Of a stretch of 64,000 bases of DNA, positions 19,997-30,239 are shown piece by piece; position 1 is the first letter of the stretch, and every line of letters begins with the position of its first letter. The DNA lies in contig JADKBV010000001.1 in NCBI GenBank assembly GCA_016714895.1, forward strand, positions 62,001-126,000. Direction: 5' to 3'. The position numbers and the translations under genes are program-made. The notes beneath the pieces are model-generated. The model did no database searches and was not told where the DNA came from. It saw only the letters and a program-made list of their open reading frames with translations. Source of the DNA: Saprospiraceae bacterium (GTDB lineage: Bacteria > Bacteroidota > Bacteroidia > Chitinophagales > Saprospiraceae).

Positions 19997-21333
19997 ATGC
20001 AATTAAAAACTTCATATTCACAGATTTTTGCTATATCCATGCCGATTATGCTGGGTAGTGCAGCACAGAATCTCATTGTTTTGTCTGATAGTATTTTTTT
20101 ATTCAGATATTCGAGTCTGGATTTTGAAGCATCAGGATTGGTCGGGGTATTTTATCTTATGATAGCTTCCATCGGATATGGATTTTCGAGAGGCGGACAG
20201 ATACTAATAGCCAGACGAAACGGGGAGCGCAATTATGAAGGTACAGGTGCGGCATTTCAGGCATTATTTTTTTTCGAAGCTATATTATCAGTACTTCTGT
20301 TTATTGTCCTGTTTGGTATTCAGAACAGATTTTTTCATGGTTTGTGAAAGATCCCGACATCCTCCAAAAATGTGTGGAATATATCAAACCCCGCAGTTTT
20401 GGTGTGTTTTTTAGTTATCTGGGCGTTTCTCTGATTGCTTTTTATACCGGAATAGCCAGAACAAAATTTATCATATACGACACCATCGTTTTGATATCGG
20501 TTAATCTGTTTTTGAATTGGGTATTGATTTTCGGAAATCTTGGTATGCCTGAAATGGGTATAGCCGGTGCTGCTTTGGCGAGTACTTTGGCTGAAGTAGT
20601 GGCATTTATCGTATTTGTGGTATATATGATCTTTGACAAACAAAACGTAGGGTATAAATTATTGTCCTTTTTGCGTTTTGATGTAAAATTGGTATTATCT
20701 TCTTTTTATTTGTCTATTCCTATAGTTTTTCAATCAATTTTGGGTATTGGTGCCTGGTTTTTGTTTTTTAGTTTTATAGAAAATGTGGGAAGGGAAGAGC
20801 TTGCTATTTCCAATTTATTGCGTAATGTGTATCTTATATTGTCGATTCCATCCTGGGGATATGCTGCCGGTATAAATACAATGGTGAGCAATTTTATCGG
20901 AAATAGAAAACGGCAGGCTGTTATGCCTTTGGTTATTAAAACCTCCAAACTCAATTTGTTTACTACCATCCTGATCAGTTTGCCGGTTGTTGTTTTTCCT
21001 GAATTTTTTCTATATCCTTTTTTCGGAACGGAAGATATGCTGCTGATCGGTTTGGCAAAACCTTATATGTGGGTATTATTCGGCATCCTGATTACTTTTG
21101 CGGTAGGTGTGGTTTTTGTCAATGGTCTGATCGGGACGGGAAAAACAAAACAGGCTTTGTGGATTCAAAGTATTTTTACTTTGTTATATATTATATATAT
21201 AGTGTTTATGGTAAAAATCTACTATTACGGATTACACCTCGCCTGGAGTGTTGAAATCGTCTATTGGTTTGGTATCCTGGTGATGAGTTATATTTACCTC
21301 AGATCCAAAAAATGGCATTTTTTTCATATCTGA
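19997..21333 (+). CDS. MATE-family multidrug/sodium exporter, one frameshift
   Basis: Start chosen at ATG 19997 (M-Q-L-K-T-S-Y-S-Q-I-F), typical of the family; an earlier frame start at 19943 adds 18 non-conserved residues. The N-terminal half ends at 20347; adding a T to the six-T run at 20330-20335 turns the sequence into N-R-F-F-S-W-F-V-K-D-P, and the frame then continues to 21333. The ~445-residue product has about 12 hydrophobic segments, with the MATE blocks A-I-S-M-P-I-M-L-G and G-x-x-G-A-A-L-A-S-T. It would export cationic drugs or metabolites using Na+ or H+. It is divergent from ptrB and its 3' end lies 10 bases from the convergent barrel gene. Confidence 0.85.
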
Positions 21334-21343
21334 AAAACTTACA

Positions 21344-22569
21344 TTAAAATGTGTAGGTCATATCGAGAGAAATCTGACTCCACTTCAAATCATTGCCATT
21401 CACAAAAGAGATTTTATTCATGGGTACAAATCCCCTTCGGTAGACCCCTGCCAATTTTATCCTTTTTGACCAATTGTAAGATACACCCATTTTGGCCTGG
21501 ATATCTGATTTTTGAAGATAATCACTGCTTTCTGCAACTTTAATATTTTCCGGCTCCGGGTCAGGAGAACCTCCGTTATCCAGTGAATTTTGGTCTAAAG
21601 ACAAAAGATCGGAGTTCTGTTTTTGAGAAATCAGCAAAAAAGGAAAATCAACGCCACCGGTCAGACCTAATTTTTTTGACAGTTGATAATATATAGAAAT
21701 TCCCGGAACGATTTGATGTATGTGATCTAAGGTGAAATTGGCAATGACAAGGGAATTCTGAAAATTATTTGTCCGTTGAAATGTATCAATAGCTTTATTG
21801 AAACGAAAATCTGAATACCGGTAACCTAATGAAGCGCCCAGAGACCATTTGCCAAAAACATATCCCAGGTCGTAGGATAATCCATAGGTAGAAGAATTTT
21901 GTATTGACGGGTTCATGCCCAAACTCAACGTAATGCCATGACGCAGGTTTTTATTTTTGACTGTAATTGCCGGAACAGTAGGGGATGGTCGGGGCGTATT
22001 TTGTGATTGTACATAAGAGATATCTGATATTTGCTGGTCTACAGTTGGCAACAAATCATAATCCCTTGGGTGTTGCTATGGTTTTGCAAGTAATGCTACT
22101 TTTTAGTATTGGTTCATTTAGTTTTTGTTCTTTATCTATAGTTTGCGAAAGGGAACATTTTGATTTTTTGAAAAGAAGATATGTCAGAACCTTTTTGTTC
22201 TGAAACAAAGTTGTTTGTTGTTGACCTGGCGAAGGTTTTTTTTGATCCTTTATTTATAGTAATAGGTGTGTTGGTTTTATAGTCGTCGGTCAAAATTGCA
22301 GTAGAGGATGTAACCTTTTTTGTTGGTTCGGAAGAAAGGGGTTTTGAGTTTTGTGTTTCGGCATATTGGGAAACAGGGTGGGGTGTTTTATTTTTCTTTA
22401 CGAAATTAATTTGGTCATTCACCACATAACCTATCATAAATGAAACAGGTAAAAAGATAAAAAACCAAACGGGAAATCTGTTTTTCTTTTTTTCTACCGG
22501 CATATGTTGATCAAGCAGGTCTTTCATTTGAGACCATCCTTGTTTTTTTATTTCATTGTTCATGACCAT
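21344..22569 (-). CDS. ECF-linked transmembrane protein with C-terminal outer-membrane barrel domain, two frameshifts
   Basis: The N-terminal part (22569-22132) is a ~50-residue cytoplasmic region, a membrane segment (F-P-V-W-F-F-I-F-L-P-V-S-F) and a Thr/Ser-rich periplasmic stretch. The C-terminal part (22054-21344) is a beta-barrel-like domain ending in the aromatic strand M-T-Y-T-F. Removing one A from the run near 22165 and one C of CCC near 22070 joins them as ...D-K-E-Q-K-L-N-E-P-I-L... and ...A-T-P-R-D-Y-D-L-L-P, about 407 residues. Proteins with this layout commonly follow ECF sigma genes in Bacteroidota and could act as anti-sigma-like sensors. It overlaps the sigma gene by 10 bases. 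The joined reading is my reconstruction; two separate genes is the alternative. Confidence 0.65.
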
Positions 22570-23135
22570 TGTATTTTTGGGGAATCCGATATATAGGATT
22601 TCAATTTTTCTTTTAAAATATTACGTGCCTGGGCCACATGCCACCGGCTTGTTCCTTCGCTTATGTTCATTTCTTTGCCAATATCGGCATGGCTATATCC
22701 TTCGAGAGCAAATAGTCGTAAGGCTTTAGCGGAATTTTCCGGTAAAAGGTCAAGAAATTCCAACATTTCTGCCAAAATCAATTCCTGTAAAATGTTGTCT
22801 GAAGAAGCTGTTTCCGGCAAAACGTCCATCGGTTGTAAAAAGGCCAGTTTTTTATCTTTATATCTGAAATGATCCATGACACAATGATACATTATCCTTT
22901 TGAGCCAGCCTTCAAAAGAACCTTTATGTTGGAAGCTATGGATGTTTTGGAATGCCTTTAAAAATCCGTCATTTACGATGCTCAGGACATCATTTTCATC
23001 TTTGGTATAGGTAAACCCAATTTTGCAAAGGGTATCAAAAAACATATCGTACAGCATTTGCTGACAACGTCTGTCGTTGGCGATGCAGCCCTGTATCAGC
23101 TCTTCGAGTGAATATGTTTTTTTTCTGAAAAACAT
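22560..23135 (-). CDS. ECF-type RNA polymerase sigma factor
   Basis: 191 residues. Region 2 is visible as A-F-Q-N-I-H-S-F-Q-H-K-G-S-F-E-G-W-L-K-R-I-M, and region 4 as L-P-E-N-S-A-K-A-L-R-L-F-A-L-E-G-Y-S-H followed by the helix-turn-helix I-G-K-E-M-N-I-S-E-G-T-S-R-W-H-V. It redirects RNA polymerase to a specific regulon. Its ATG overlaps the stop of the upstream barrel gene by one base, and its end overlaps the downstream membrane protein by 10, so all are co-translated and that downstream protein is the likely regulator. Confidence 0.92.
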   Translation of the reverse strand: MFFRKKTYSLEELIQGCIANDRRCQQMLYDMFFDTLCKIGFTYTKDENDVLSIVNDGFLKAFQNIHSFQHKGSFEGWLKRIMYHCVMDHFRYKDKKLAFLQPMDVLPETASSDNILQELILAEMLEFLDLLPENSAKALRLFALEGYSHADIGKEMNISEGTSRWHVAQARNILKEKLKSYISDSPKIQWS

Positions 23136-23864
23136 TAAAATATAATACCTATGTTGATAAACGTTCTTTTATATTGATTTTCTATGGTGATGTTTTCCTG
23201 CCAGTTTCCTCTGGTGAAGGTTGCTTCCTGGTAATAAAATTGCAAACCTATACTTAGGGCACTTTCTTTTCCTGTCAAAATCATCCAGGAAAAACCGGTT
23301 TCAAAACGTGGAGAACCGGTGACAGAAATGGGACCTTGCCATTCAAACTCCTGTTCTTCGGTATCGGCAAAACCATAACCCACACCGGTGTGAAGGTGAA
23401 TCTGATGTTTGGTTGTTTTCAGGACAGAACCCTGAAATCCAATCATCAAAGGAAAAAGTAAGGCCGGTTGGTATCCGTTTACAGCTTCAATACCTGTTTT
23501 ACCATACAAAAACCTTTGTTTGTCCGGGCGGAACCGGTGTAATACTTTTACCTCTGCTCCCACACCTTGCCACATACCTTGATCATTAGCGCCAAACTGA
23601 AATCCGAGATTACAAGCCATAAACCATGGTTTTGTCTTTTGAAATAACGTTGGTCGGGTCTCAAATGTTGGTTTTTGAACGATTTCCTTCATGGAAAACA
23701 CCATAAACTGTCCGTTTTTGGTCTGAATGGTGATGCTGTCCCGGTTCATATGCGTCCAATTGCCTTCGATTTCAACACCATTCGGTAGTACAAAAACTTT
23801 GTGTTGACTATGTAAGTGTACGAAAAAAGAACAAAAGATGAGGGTTAAGGATCAGCTTTTTCAT
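23135..23864 (-). CDS. Secreted beta-barrel-like outer-membrane protein, unknown, one frameshift
   Basis: The intact frame reads from 23749 down, but upstream codons continue it without stop to about 23845, and the real signal peptide M-K-K-L-I-L-N begins at ATG 23864 in another frame. Removing one G of the GGG at 23842-23844 gives M-K-K-L-I-L-N-L-I-F-C-S-F-F-V-H-L-H-S-Q, a clean signal peptide, then the known frame. The mature protein has alternating strands and ends in an aromatic residue (I-G-I-I-F). About 242 residues. No named family. First barrel gene of the sigma operon. Confidence 0.65.
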
Positions 23865-23883
23865 TTTTCTACCAATATTGAGC

Positions 23884-25139
23884 TCAATAATACGATATTT
23901 TTAACATCAGAACAGTCGTATTGATAAAACCATCTGTTCCTATCGCAAGTAATAAATTTTGATTTACCGGAATCACATCTGATACTTTAATATCTTTATT
24001 GTGAAATAAAAGGTTTTGGTCGATGGCCGATGGGTCAGATTTGTCAAATATTTTCAGGCCGTTATTTCCTTCGCAGATGTAGAGTTGGCTGCCTATAATC
24101 CCTAATCCCTGTGGTCCGGTCATGTTGTACGAATGTTTTAGTTTTGGGTTATTGACATCTTTGACATCGATGACCTGAAGCGCATTAAGATCGCCCGGAC
24201 AGGCAAAAGCGCCTGTTCTCAGGGTAACATAAGCCAGATCTCCGTCTACGACAACCGGATCACAAGCTCTGGCATGGGAAAAAGTAGATCTCAAAACAGG
24301 AGCAAGAGGGTTGATAATATCAAGAATGTGCAGACCGTTGTTGGCGCCGAGGAATAAATATTCTTTAAAAGGGAAGATCGTTTCAATCCCCCAGGGAAGG
24401 TTTACGGTATTGCTATGGCCTATGCTACCGTCATTTTGTAACGCAAGGCAAAAAATTTCAGCATCTCCGACGGCGTACAAATGATTTTTTGATATAGCAA
24501 ATCTGGCAAGGGAACCTGCTTTTCCGATTTGGGGAGCTCCTGAAGAATTGGAAGAAAGTACGGATTCGTCAAAACTGGTTTGGTCGACAAATACACCTCC
24601 AAAGTCTTCCATATAAAAGCCGTTTTTGTATCTTGGATCGGAACAATCCAAAATAACGGTCTGCGGGGTTTCTTCATAATGAGACAATACCCGGTTGGTT
24701 CCGTCCATAAAGTACAGGCTTTCGAAGGCATTTTCTTTTCTTTCGATCAGTGCAGGGCTGTTGATATCTTTGATATCGATGACGAGCAGGTCTGTGAATG
24801 CATCGGCATAGAGTACATCATTGCGGACCGCCATATCCACATTGCCCGGTATTTCGATAAACCCGGTTTTTTGAGGGTCTGAAGGGTTGCTGTTGTCGAT
24901 GATATGCAAAACTTTTTTGAGTTCATTGATAAGAATAAAGTTTTTGTAATAGTAGATTTTGCCCGGATTTTCTAACGGGATCACGGCGGAAAGTTTTACG
25001 GGATTTTATATTCTTCCGGTGTAACATAAACCGGTTTGTAGTAGACAAAGGTATGGGTTTGAACACATTTGTCTTTGAAACAAGAGCCCAAAAAGATAAC
25101 AAAAAAGGTCGAAAGGGTTAATAAAAAAACATTTTTCAT
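23884..25139 (-). CDS. LVIVD-repeat lipoprotein, one frameshift
   Basis: Starts at ATG 25139 with a lipoprotein signal (V-I-F-L-G-S-C). The frame breaks after V-Y-V-T-P-E-E-Y-K-I-P; adding one G to the GGG at 25000-25002 gives ...K-I-P-V-K-L-S-A-V-I-P-L-E-N-P-G-K-I-Y, and the frame runs on to 23884. About 417 residues. Beta-propeller-like LVIVD repeats recur (L-L-V-I-D-I-K-D-I-N-S-P, L-H-I-L-D-I-I-N-P-L-A-P, L-Q-V-I-D-V-K-D-V-N-N-P). Members are surface or periplasmic lipoproteins of unknown binding partner. It precedes the barrel/sigma operon by about 20 bases and is probably co-transcribed with it. Confidence 0.85.
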
Positions 25140-25248
25140 AATAAAGGAAAATAAATGGTGATAAAATTTGACCCTAAGACGGCGGTAGGGTAGTCGGCGT
25201 TGGTAAAAACGTAGAAATAATATTTTTTTTTCAAAAAACATTGATTTG

Positions 25249-25280
25249 TTTTGGTAAAGTCAAAAACTTTCCTACCTTTG
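25249..25280 (+). promoter_or_regulatory. Promoter of the initiator tRNA
   Basis: TTTTG at 25249-25253, 19 bases, then TACCTTTG at 25273-25280: a good match to the Bacteroidota -33/-7 consensus, placed 35 bases before the tRNA. Confidence 0.75.
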
Positions 25281-25314
25281 CAGTCCGAATTCGAAATATG
25301 AATTCTAACAGGAT

Positions 25315-25387
<73 letters not shown>

Positions 25388-25392
25388 CAAAG

Positions 25393-25420
25393 AAAAGCCG
25401 TTTAATTTTAGCGGCTTTTT
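25393..25420 (+). terminator. Terminator after the initiator tRNA
   Basis: AAAAGCCG / CGGCTTTT stem with an 11-base AT-rich loop, followed by T-rich sequence; six bases after the tRNA. Confidence 0.75.
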
Positions 25421-25540
25421 TAATATATTTGAATTTCGGTTTTGTGAAAATTGGGTGAAATGTTGGAATCGGGAAAAGGAGGGGCGACAGGTTGTAAATA
25501 ACATGATGGATATCTTTATGAATGATGACACACGTCATTT

Positions 25541-25568
25541 TTGAAACTATCAACAAGTTGTAATTTTG
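25541..25568 (+). promoter_or_regulatory. Promoter of the CBS-domain gene
   Basis: TTG at 25541-25543, 17 bases, then TAATTTTG at 25561-25568. The ATG follows 18 bases later, so the leader is very short. Confidence 0.6.
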
Positions 25569-25586
25569 CCATTATAATCAAAGATT

Positions 25587-26012
25587 ATGACACTCAAAAA
25601 AAGAGAATCCATAGCAAGTATTATGACAAGTCAACCAATGTCGGTCAATCTGACTCATAGTTTGGGAGATGCTTATGATATGATGCATGAAAATTGCATC
25701 AGGCATTTACCTGTGGTGAGTGGAGATCATTTGATTGGCATCCTAAGTAAAACAGATTTGGAACGTATTTCTTTTGCAGAAAAGGATGAAAATAATAAAA
25801 AAGTAAAAATGAGTTTTTACGATGGATTTACCATTGAACAAGTCATGACAAAAAATGTACAAGCCTTGCAGATTGAAGATAGTGTCAAAGATGCCGCTGA
25901 AATGTTGAGTTTTGGAAATTTTCATGCGGCCCCGGTGCTTGAAGACAAAAAACTTGTAGGTATTGTAACGACAACAGACGTTATAAATTATTTACTTAAA
26001 CAATATTTATAA
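25587..26012 (+). CDS. Tandem CBS-domain protein
   Basis: 141 residues containing two CBS modules: I-M-T-S-Q-P-M-S-V at about 12-20 with H-L-P-V-V-S-G-D-H-L-I-G-I-L-S-K-T-D-L, and V-M-T-K-N-V-Q-A-L at about 84 with A-A-P-V-L-E-D-K-K-L-V-G-I-V-T-T-T-D-V. Such stand-alone pairs bind adenosine nucleotides and usually act as energy sensors for partner proteins; no partner is adjacent. Own promoter and terminator, so monocistronic. Confidence 0.93.
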   Translation: MTLKKRESIASIMTSQPMSVNLTHSLGDAYDMMHENCIRHLPVVSGDHLIGILSKTDLERISFAEKDENNKKVKMSFYDGFTIEQVMTKNVQALQIEDSVKDAAEMLSFGNFHAAPVLEDKKLVGIVTTTDVINYLLKQYL

Positions 26013-26072
26013 AATCCGGTACGGTTTCATAATTAAAGTGTTTTAAATTGTTGATCTAATTGTTTTGATTTG

Positions 26073-26104
26073 AAGGAGCGGGAGCAATCCGGCTCCTTTT
26101 TTTT
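26073..26104 (+). terminator. Terminator of the CBS gene
   Basis: AAGGAGC ... GCTCCTT stem followed by a run of T, 60 bases after the stop. Confidence 0.7.
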
Positions 26105-26149
26105 GTTACAGAATTTTGGGATTGGTTTGTAAGGTTATATATAGGGGTT

Positions 26150-27358
26150 AGGCATTAGGTGTTAGGAGCGTTTTGCCGTAACTTCCGGACTTGGGGAAGA
26201 CAAACCGGTTTTTTCAATGCTTCGCATTGTCCTGTTCTGGCCCCTAAATCTCCCCGGAGGGGGAGACTTTGGAGTTCACGACAACTGAAAAGAAGTTGAA
26301 GCTCTCTCACTTTGTTCGACTACTCAAATCAGGGAAGCCAAAATGTCAGAATCACGGATTAAACAGATATAGGGATGACATGGATTTAGGTTTAGGCGCA
26401 AATAAAAAATCCGTTGAATCAAAGAACAATCAATATAATCTGTGATTCTGAATATAGTGGCCGGTGAGGTCGACCCTGAAATTCAATGCTTCGCATTGTC
26501 CGTTTTTACTCATCCCCGGGCCCTTCTCTTAAAAAAGAAGGGTGACGCACATGGTCTGGGTTTTGTGGTTGATTCTTAGAGATTTTATGGTTATCTTGGA
26601 TAGGGGCGTTAGCCCTGTTATCTTAGTAGAACAATCAAAAAACGATAATTTGAGGGGCGTTAGCCCTGATGTCTTATAATTGAGAAGTTATTGAGCATTA
26701 GGTCTGTTTATGGTTAAAAGTTTAGGGTTTAGTCGGAGGTGTAATAAATATGTTTTGTTAAACCTTCCGGGGTTGTGGGAGATAAAAAAGGTTTTTTTTC
26801 AATGCTGCGCATTGTCCGTTTTTACTCATTTTGTCACGCCACAAGCCGTAGTTTGTGGTTCCTTCATTAATGAGTGAAATCGTTCACTCATTTCTTCCTG
26901 CAGTCAGGACCATTCAGTCATCCCTCAGGATGGAAGGGTGACGCACAGGGTCTGGGTTTTGTGCGTTATATTTTGAGATTTTATGGTTGTCTTGGATAGG
27001 GGCTTTAGCTCTGTTATCTTAGTAGAAAAATCCAAAACAATAATTTGAGGGGCGTTAGCCCTGATGTCTTGGAATGGAGAAGGCTTTAGTTGTTAGATAT
27101 TAGGTATTAGGCTGTTTTGTCATTACTTCCGGGTATGTGTGTGATAAAAAATGGTTTTTTCAATGCTTCGCATTGTCCGTTTTTACCCATCCCCATCCCT
27201 TCCCTCAGGATGGAAGGGTGACGCACATGGTCTGGGTTTTGTGCGTTATATTTTTAGATTTTATGGTTGTCTTGGATAGGGGCTTTAGCTCTGTTATCTT
27301 AGTAGAAAAATCCAAAACAATAATTTGAGGGGCGTTAGCCCTGATGTCTTGGAATGCC
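26150..27358. repeat. Non-coding block of three diverged ~300-bp repeat copies with dispersed hairpins
   Basis: No coding region seen. The block contains three successive copies of a mosaic unit: a leader with ...TTAGGTATTAGG-like text, an ACTTCCGG segment, a T-run, the palindrome CAATGC-TTC-GCATTG (26215, 26484, 26800, 27161), then a segment containing GGTCTGGGTTTTGTG, CTTGGATAGGGGC and GGGGCGTTAGCCCT. The last ~145 bases of copies two and three (about 26930-27076 and 27215-27357) are almost identical. Parts recur near 48.9, 51.6 and 57-58 kb. GGGC-GTTA-GCCC forms a second small hairpin in each unit. Confidence 0.8.
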
Positions 27359-27406
27359 AAATAAAACAAATCCCACAAATCCCACAAATCCCACAACAAC
27401 AAAAAA

Positions 27407-27431
27407 GGCCCCCGACTTTCATCAGGAGCCC
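27407..27431 (-). terminator. Terminator of the DUF6261 gene
   Basis: On the minus strand GGGCTCC ... GGGGGCC (with a G-T pair) is followed by TTTTTT; 30 bases past the stop. Confidence 0.6.
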
Positions 27432-27459
27432 TTCATTCTAAACTATTATGTTCTCTTTC

Positions 27460-28256
27460 TTATTCTTCTGAGTCTTTTACGACGGCAGTAGTGGCAGTAT
27501 TGTTTTCTGCGACGGTAGCAATGGCCGGAGTAAGTTCAGATTTGGACCTTTTTTGTCCTTTTCTGATGGCGACAGAAGCCATGTTTTTGTCAATGATGTT
27601 TTCCAATTCAGTGACAAGTTTCAAATAAGGTGCTTTGTCAGGAGCGACTCTGCTGAATACATCCGTAATCTGGGTCAGGTCGTAGTACGCATTTTTGAGA
27701 CGTTCTTTTTTAACCATGATGTTAGATTTTTGCAATTTGTTTTTTGCATTTTCAAAATGCAGGTCCGCAAATTCATTGTTGGCAGCCTGTAGATTTTCGA
27801 CCTCGTTTCGGACAAAAATAGCTTTGGCAGCCTCAGCAAGTGCAGGTTTGTTGATCCAGTCTCTCAACATAGACCTAATATAACCGGTTTTCGGCTGGTA
27901 GCCTTTACTGGAAATATCGGTGCAATGCTCCTTAAAATTGGTGGACAATTTTTTTGCATAACCAGCTGTAACAGGATCGACACTTCTTTCCATAGCTTTC
28001 AGGATGTACCTCATGGAAACGGTGAGGTTGATCCTCTTTTTGTCGATGTCAAGCAACTCTTTGGTTACTTCTTTACCATCGACGTTAACAAATACCTCTT
28101 CAAGCTCTTCAAAGGCAGCTCTGAAAGCTAAATAAGGTTCTTCCAACATCAGGGATTTGGTGTCAACATTAATGTACACACGATCAACCTGGTTTGAGAA
28201 TTCTAACGCTGCAGAAGTCTCGAGGGCACTGTAAGTGGCAATTTTACATTTCTCAT
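27460..28256 (-). CDS. DUF6261 family protein, N-terminal frameshift
   Basis: The frame is open from 28179 but continues upstream without stop as ...Y-S-A-L-E-T-S-A-A-L-E-F-S-N-Q-V-D-R. Adding one base to the four-T run at 28242-28245 (plus strand) connects it to ATG 28256, giving M-R-N-V-K-I-A-T-Y-S-A-L-E-T. The ~265-residue product is mostly helical with conserved R-x-Y-x-x-L-K-A-M-x-R and ends in an Ala/Thr/Val-rich acidic tail. I recognise it as the Bacteroidota DUF6261 family; its function is unknown. Followed by its own terminator. Confidence 0.7.
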
Positions 28257-28950
28257 AATAAAAAAGTTAAAAGTTATAAAATAAAGATTTTCACAAATCC
28301 AAAAAGTCGTCTGAGATAGTTTTGATACATGTATCTAAGGGTTCAGGATAAATCAATCCCAAAAACCATGTATGTAATATCAATATTTTGTTGTGGAGGA
28401 GTGCAGAAGAAAACAGAAGCAATACAGCATATTGGCTGGTCAATAAACAGATCCGATAAGGCGGCATCTTTTGAATTTGTGTTGTGCTTACTGATGGATC
28501 ATCCGAAAACCATTCCGGTCAGGACCGGCAACAAAAAAACCGACTTGTAATAAAGAAACGAATAGCTATTATCTCAGTAAAATTCCTTTGAATTTTTTTC
28601 AGTAATCAAATTAAAAAGGGTTGTTTTTTTCGGTCAACCATCTTTTGAAATGATTACTGCGACAAAGGTAAAGGGGAAAATAATATCCGTCAATAGGTAA
28701 GCCGGACTTTAAGAAAAATTTAACTTTGAGTATAAAAAATAAATTAAAACAGGGCTTTTTTTTAACATTTTTTTAAAAAATCGGGCATTTTGACTTGAAT
28801 ATGGACTTGAAGGTGAAAAATAAAAGGGTAGGGCAGAAAATTTTTAAAGTATATATATAAGGTAATCACCATTAAAAACCGGAGGCAAACCTATTTTTAA
28901 AAGGTGAGCGTCAGGAGCTTCATGTGGGCTTCTTCAATACGAAAAACGCT
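28257..28950. other. AT-rich intergenic stretch, no gene supported
   Basis: A 73-codon frame at 28329-28550 has no recognisable features and atypical composition; I do not call it. The only visible structure is AT-richness and poly-T/A tracts leading into the hairpin array. Confidence 0.6.
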
Positions 28951-28951
28951 A

Positions 28952-29885
28952 CCTCAGAGACCATGACGCACATTCCTACGCAAAAAAAAGTGCCTCAGAC
29001 TACGCTGAGGTAAAATTTAACACTATAAAAACTGCCTCAGACTACGCTGAGGCAAAATTTAACACTATAAAAAATGCCTCAGACTACGCTGAGGTAAATT
29101 TCAACACATAAAAAGTACCTCTGACTACGCTGAGGCAAAATTTAACACGTAAAAAAATGCCTCAGAGACTCTGAGGCAAATTCCAACATGAAAAAAAATG
29201 GCTCAGACTACTCGTAGGTAAATTCTGACACGATAAAAAATGCCTCAGAGACTCTGAGGCAAATTCTAACATGAAAAAAAATGCCTCAGACTACGCTGAG
29301 GTAAAATTTAACACGTAAAAAAATGCCTCAGAGACCGTGATGGACATTCCAACACGAAAAAAAGTGCCTCAGACTACGCTGAGGTAAATTTTAACACGAT
29401 AAAAAATGCCTCAGACTACGCTGAGGTAAATTTCAACACATAAAAAGTACCTCTGACTACGCTGAGGCAAAATTTAACACGTAAAAAAATGCCTCAGAGA
29501 CTCTGAGGCAAATTTCAACATGAAAAAAAATGCCTCTGACAACTCTGAGGTAAAATTTAACATGTAAAAAAATGCCTCAGAGACCATGACGGACATTCCA
29601 ACGCAAAAAAAAATGTCTCAGACACTCTGAGGTAAATTTCAACACAAAAAAAAAATGCCTCAGAGACTCTGAGGTAAAATTTAACATGAAAAAAAAGTGC
29701 CTCAGAGACTCTGAGGTAAAATTTAACACGTAAAAAAGCCTCAGAGACTCTGAGGCAAATTCCAACACAATAAAAAAATGCCTCAGAGACTCTGAGGTAA
29801 ATTTTAACACGATAAAAAATACCTCAGAGATCATGACGCACTTTCCAACGTGAAAAAAAATTCCTCAGACTTCTCTGAGAACAAT
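28952..29885. repeat. Array of ~23 hairpin units, ~42-bp period, terminator-like on minus strand
   Basis: Successive units carry CCTCAG-ACTACG-CTGAGG (6-bp stem) or CCTCAGAG-A-CTCTGAGG (8-bp stem), then AT-rich text (TAAAATTTAACACGT or variants) and a run of 5-9 A. Starts at 28993, 29035, 29077, 29118, 29160 show the ~42-bp step. On the minus strand each hairpin is directly followed by the T-run, the form of an intrinsic terminator. Four units (28952, 29326, 29575, 29822) lack the second stem arm and read ...GAGACCATGACG(C/G)ACATTCC instead; the last three are spaced ~250 bp. No Cas gene, no unique spacers, so not CRISPR. A repetitive minus-strand frame through part of it (E-S-L-R-H-F-F units) is a by-product. 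Confidence 0.85.
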
Positions 29886-30239
29886 TCTAATGTCATTTGA
29901 AGATCCATTGGAGTGGGAAGACTTTGTTTTGATGGATATTGTTTGTCGCGTCGATACAGATTTTACAAATTCAACAAATTTTACAAATCTAACACCTCCT
30001 CAAATCGTCACCAAAAAATAAATTTTTCCCCAAAATCCCTCCACCATTCAAAAATCTTTTTTTAGTTTTGTAACATCATAAGGTAGCGATATGGATAGAA
30101 ATATTCTTTTTGAACAAAATATTTTTTTTGGAAAGGAAGAGGAGAGGTTGGGCAAAGTTTGGGGAAAGTGGAAAGATTAGATGTGTGGAGCGGGGAATAA
30201 ACAAATCATACGGTAACTTAAAATACGACACAAACGATA
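29886..30239. other. Intergenic, nothing recognised
   Basis: About 350 bases between the hairpin array and the nuclease gene. AT-rich, with a short TTTTACAAAT-type direct repeat near 29965; no gene or clear promoter. Confidence 0.5.

Noticed and set aside
28329..28550. 73-codon plus-strand frame
   Set aside because: No recognisable features, no promoter, composition unlike its neighbours' genes.
29577..29834. Minus-strand repeat-protein frame (E-S-L-R-H-F-F units)
   Set aside because: It is simply the translation of the hairpin array, covers only part of it, and has no start context.
28952..29885. CRISPR array
   Set aside because: The between-hairpin sequences are themselves conserved variants, not unique spacers; no Cas genes nearby; period and repeat structure do not fit.
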